NCBI GenBank assembly: GCA_003646045.1
Contig: QNDV01000076.1
Location: 1-8,410, forward strand
Reading direction: 5' to 3'
Length of the DNA: 8,410 nt
Source of the DNA: a bacterium
GTDB lineage: Bacteria; Krumholzibacteriota; Krumholzibacteria; LZORAL124-64-63
In this document: piece by piece, positions 6,181 through 8,410 of the stretch
How the letters are laid out: each line of letters opens with the position of its first letter
Numbering within the stretch: position 1 is the stretch's first letter
Position numbers and translations under genes: made by a program
The notes under the pieces: generated by a model
Told to the model about the DNA's origin: nothing
What the model saw: the letters and a program-made list of their open reading frames with translations, nothing else
Databases searched by the model: none

Positions 6181-7710
6181 ATGGATCACAATGTGTTGAA
6201 TGCCTTGGCGGAGATCACCCGCGAAAAGAGCATCGACAAGGACATCATCATCGAGTCCCTCGAGGCGGGATTGCAGTCCGCTGCGCGCAAGAAGCTGGGT
6301 GCCGAGGCCAACATCGATGCCAAGGTCGACCCCGAAACAGGCAGCATGGTGGTGGAGCAGGTCAAGACGGTGGTCGAGGAGATCGACGACCCGGACATGG
6401 ATATCTCCCTGGAGGAGGCCCAGATCGAATTCGGTGACGAAGTCGAAGTGGGTGACGAGGTCCGTTGGGAACTGCCCCTGGAGGACTTCGGTCGCAATGC
6501 CATCCTGGTGGCCAAGCAGATCCTGGTGCAGAAGGTGCGGGAGGCCGAGCGGGCCCAGATCTTCGAGGAGTACAAGGACCGCGTGAACCAGATCATCGTG
6601 GGTACGGTCCAGCAGGTCGATCGGGGCAACGTACTGGTCAATCTTGGTCGTACCGAAGCCCTGATGCCCTACCGCGAGCAGATCCGGGGCGAGAAACTGC
6701 ATCAGGGCAAAACCGTGCGAGCCTTCATCACCGAGGTTCTCGATAGCGCCAAGGGACCCCAGGTCATTCTTTCGCGCAGCCATCCCGGCTTCCTGAAATC
6801 CCTGTTCGAGCAGGAGGTCCCCGAGATCCAGGAAGGGATCGTGGAGATCAAGGCGGTGGCCCGCGAGCCGGGTACACGTTCCAAAATTGCCGTCATCAGT
6901 AACGACGACCGGGTGGACCCGGTGGGGTCGTGTGTGGGCATGAAGGGCAGTCGGGTGCAGGCGGTTACCCGCGAACTGGCCGGCGAACGGGTGGATATCG
7001 TGCCCTGGAGTGCCGAGGCCAGCCTCCTCATCGGCCGGGCCCTGAGCCCCGCCATCGTCAGCAGCATCACCCTGCACCGTGAGCGGGGCGAGGCCACGGT
7101 GGTCGTGAACGAGGACCAGTTGAGCAAGGCCATCGGCAAGGAGGGCAAGAACGTCCGCCTGGCCGCCAAACTCACCGAGTGGAAGATCGACCTCGTCAGC
7201 AGTCGCGAGCATGCCGTCAGGCAGCGCGTGACCGACGAGATGTCCATGAAACTGGGTGAGATGGAGGGCGTCACCCCCGAGATCCAGGACCTGCTGGAAA
7301 CGGCGGGTGTACTGACCATCGCCCAGTTGGCGGACGAGTCCATCGAGCGCCTGGCGGAACTGGAAGGTCTGGACGAGGAGACGCTGGGAAACCTGGTGGC
7401 CACGGCCACGGTGACCCGCGACGAACTGGCCAAGATGATCGAGAAGAGCGTGGCGGAGGAGATCGAACGCGAAATCGCCGAGGAGCGGCCACTCTTCGAC
7501 GAGACAGCCCTGGACGAAGAGTCCCTGGCGAGCGACGAGGCCGCCGAAGCGGCCGAACCGGAGATCAAGGTCGACGAAAGCCTGTTCGACGGTTTCCCCG
7601 AGTCCTCGGACGAGGACACGGAAGCGGCCGCAGATGGGCAGAAGAGCGACAACACGGACGAGGACGCACCCAAGGTCGACCCGTTCGACGACACCAAGTT
7701 GGACGGTTGA
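6181..7710 (+). CDS. nusA: Transcription termination/antitermination factor NusA
   Basis: NusA binds RNA polymerase and nascent RNA and modulates pausing, intrinsic termination and antitermination. The product is 509 residues. Residues 1-130 are the polymerase-binding N-terminal domain (ALAEITREKSIDKDIIIESLE). About 133-200 is the S1 domain (IIVGTVQQVDRGNVLVNLGRTEALMP). KH1 has its GxxG loop as GMKG at 253-256, and KH2 as GKEG at 319-322. About 361-408 is a single helix-hairpin-helix-type repeat (VLTIAQLADESIERLAELEGLDEETLGNLV). From about 420 to the end is an Asp/Glu-rich low-complexity tail with DESLFDGF and DPFDDTKLDG segments. E. coli NusA (495 aa) instead ends in two acidic repeats. I chose ATG 6181 because GGGAG (6167-6171) is 9 bases upstream; the in-frame GTG at 6175 would be only 3 bases from it. 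The gene is two bases after rimP and four before ylxQ. Confidence 0.98.
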   Translation: MDHNVLNALAEITREKSIDKDIIIESLEAGLQSAARKKLGAEANIDAKVDPETGSMVVEQVKTVVEEIDDPDMDISLEEAQIEFGDEVEVGDEVRWELPLEDFGRNAILVAKQILVQKVREAERAQIFEEYKDRVNQIIVGTVQQVDRGNVLVNLGRTEALMPYREQIRGEKLHQGKTVRAFITEVLDSAKGPQVILSRSHPGFLKSLFEQEVPEIQEGIVEIKAVAREPGTRSKIAVISNDDRVDPVGSCVGMKGSRVQAVTRELAGERVDIVPWSAEASLLIGRALSPAIVSSITLHRERGEATVVVNEDQLSKAIGKEGKNVRLAAKLTEWKIDLVSSREHAVRQRVTDEMSMKLGEMEGVTPEIQDLLETAGVLTIAQLADESIERLAELEGLDEETLGNLVATATVTRDELAKMIEKSVAEEIEREIAEERPLFDETALDEESLASDEAAEAAEPEIKVDESLFDGFPESSDEDTEAAADGQKSDNTDEDAPKVDPFDDTKLDG

Positions 7711-7714
7711 GCCC

Positions 7715-8026
7715 ATGGATGAGCTGGCCGACAGACTTTGCGGCCTATTGGGCCTGGCCCGCCGGGCCGGCAAACTGGCCGTGGGTGCCAGCGCCGTGGA
7801 GCGCATGGTTCACCAGGATTTCCGCCCCCTGGTCGTGGTGGCAAGCGACGCCGGAACCAGTCTGCGGGGTACGGTGGAACGCTGGGAAGACCTGCGGGCC
7901 GTGCTGGATGATGTTTTGACGAGTGAAGATTTAGCCCGTGTCTTCGGTCGCGAGAAACTCGCCATCGTGGCCGTATCCGACCCCGGGTTTGTCCGGGGAA
8001 TACTGAAGTTGAAAGAACAGGCATAA
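7715..8026 (+). CDS. ylxQ: YlxQ-type L7Ae-family RNA-binding protein
   Basis: The product is 103 residues, typical for this family. It shows the L7Ae/L30e-like pattern: LLGLARRAGKLAVGASAVERMV at 11-32, a strand PLVVVASDAGTSLRGTVERW, a DVLTSEDLARVFGREKLAIVAVSDPGF segment and a final helix RGILKLKEQA. The phrase GLARRAGKL-x-x-G is diagnostic of the nusA-infB-linked version. L7Ae-family proteins bind kink-turn RNA; the target of this one is not established, but position among ribosome assembly and translation genes fits. ATG 7715 lies four bases after the nusA stop with only a weak GGACGG site, suggesting translational coupling. The frame is open further upstream inside nusA, but that extension is not family-like. 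The DUF448 gene ylxR, often found before ylxQ, is absent. Confidence 0.9.
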   Translation: MDELADRLCGLLGLARRAGKLAVGASAVERMVHQDFRPLVVVASDAGTSLRGTVERWEDLRAVLDDVLTSEDLARVFGREKLAIVAVSDPGFVRGILKLKEQA

Positions 8027-8040
8027 CGGCGGTGGCCGTG

Positions 8041-8057
8041 GGACAGTTGGACTGTCC
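8041..8057 (+). other. Perfect intercistronic hairpin before infB
   Basis: GGACAGT (8041-8047) and ACTGTCC (8051-8057) form a perfect 7-bp stem with a TGG loop. It sits in the 50-base gap between ylxQ and infB and ends five bases before the infB Shine-Dalgarno sequence. No T-run follows, so it is not a terminator. It might be an RNA-processing site or affect infB translation; this is inference. Confidence 0.5.
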
Positions 8058-8062
8058 GCTCC

Positions 8063-8067
8063 GGAGG
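8063..8067 (+). promoter_or_regulatory. Ribosome binding site that sets the infB TTG start
   Basis: GGAGG lies 9 bases before the TTG at 8077. The infB frame has a TAG stop at 8068-8070 just upstream, so only TTG 8077 (or ATT 8074) can start an intact IF-2 N-terminal domain. Confidence 0.8.
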
Positions 8068-8076
8068 TAGGGGATT

Positions 8077-8410
8077 TTGACGAAGAAGCTGAGGGTCTAT
8101 GAACTGGGTCGTCACTACGGTGTCGACAGCAAGCAGATCATCACCCTGCTCGAGAAGATGAGAGTACAGGTCAAGAGCCACATGAGCGTCGTCGAGGACG
8201 ACCATGTGGATCGGGTCCATTCCGTCTTCCAGCGCAAGCGTGAGCAGGCCCGGACTAACTATGCCCGTGCCCACGGACTGAATCCGGACCAGCTGAAGAA
8301 CATGGCCGCCCTCAAACCCCTGGAGCGCCCCCAGCCGGGGGAAGAGGAAGAGCCCAAGAAGAAGGCCAAGAAGAAGGCTGGCAAGAAGACCAAGAAGGCT
8401 CCGACCAAGC
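8077..8410 (+). CDS. infB: Translation initiation factor IF-2, 5' part only
   Basis: IF-2 is the GTPase that brings initiator tRNA to the 30S subunit and promotes subunit joining. The window holds 111 codons with no stop; the gene continues past the right edge. Residues 1-50 are a classic IF2_N domain (KKLRVYELGRHYGVDSKQIITLLEKMRVQVKSHMSVVEDD). Residues about 51-85 are a helical linker. From about 86 a charged low-complexity region starts, with Glu-rich then Lys-rich blocks (KKKAKKKAGKKTKKAP), the usual variable linker before the G domain. The GTPase domains are not visible here. Position after nusA and ylxQ is the conserved order. TTG is the start because an in-frame stop lies seven bases upstream and the next ATG is codon 28, which would cut the domain. 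Confidence 0.95.
   Translation, partial: MTKKLRVYELGRHYGVDSKQIITLLEKMRVQVKSHMSVVEDDHVDRVHSVFQRKREQARTNYARAHGLNPDQLKNMAALKPLERPQPGEEEEPKKKAKKKAGKKTKKAPTK

Noticed and set aside
5929..7806. A 625-codon open frame on the minus strand opposite rimP and nusA
   Set aside because: It is the antisense shadow of GC-rich nusA codons; the plus strand encodes an unmistakable full-length NusA, and the minus translation is His/Leu/Gly-rich with no recognisable domain.

Overview
This is a high-GC (roughly two-thirds G+C by eye) bacterial chromosomal window of mostly housekeeping genes. I see no insertion sequence, phage gene, CRISPR array, tRNA or rRNA. L28 here is the short (63 aa) form with two CxxC pairs, unlike the longer Cys-free form of E. 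coli. A YlxQ-type L7Ae-family gene sits between nusA and infB, which E. coli lacks. Together with signal-peptide TPR proteins and frequent non-ATG starts, this points to a non-enterobacterial Gram-negative-like lineage, perhaps a deltaproteobacterial or FCB-group organism. That placement is inference with low confidence.

Left third (1-2996): the 3' end of a TPR-like gene runs into the window. It converges on a minus-strand single-domain response regulator. Divergent from the regulator is an exported TPR protein that ends in a parvulin-type peptidyl-prolyl isomerase domain. These three genes are the least standard part of the window, and their biological role is not evident.

Middle (3013-5382): rpmB (L28) on the minus strand and recG on the plus strand diverge from a 94-bp gap that holds two good overlapping promoter candidates. 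recG is full length only if one base is restored in a short G run near codon 88. As given, its reading frame is broken there.

Right part (5383-8410): the gap before rimP holds a promoter candidate and then a strong hairpin with a T-run ending only 20 bp before the rimP start. Then come rimP, nusA, ylxQ and the 5' end of infB, tightly packed on one strand. This is the conserved transcription/translation operon: ribosome maturation factor, transcription elongation/termination factor, L7Ae-like RNA-binding protein and initiation factor IF-2. The terminator lies downstream of the only visible promoter and just upstream of the first gene, so the operon looks attenuated, plausibly by NusA itself.

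I did not find a convincing new multi-gene system. The best leads are the leader attenuator, the recG frameshift and the TPR-parvulin fusion. All gene-free stretches are shorter than 160 bp.
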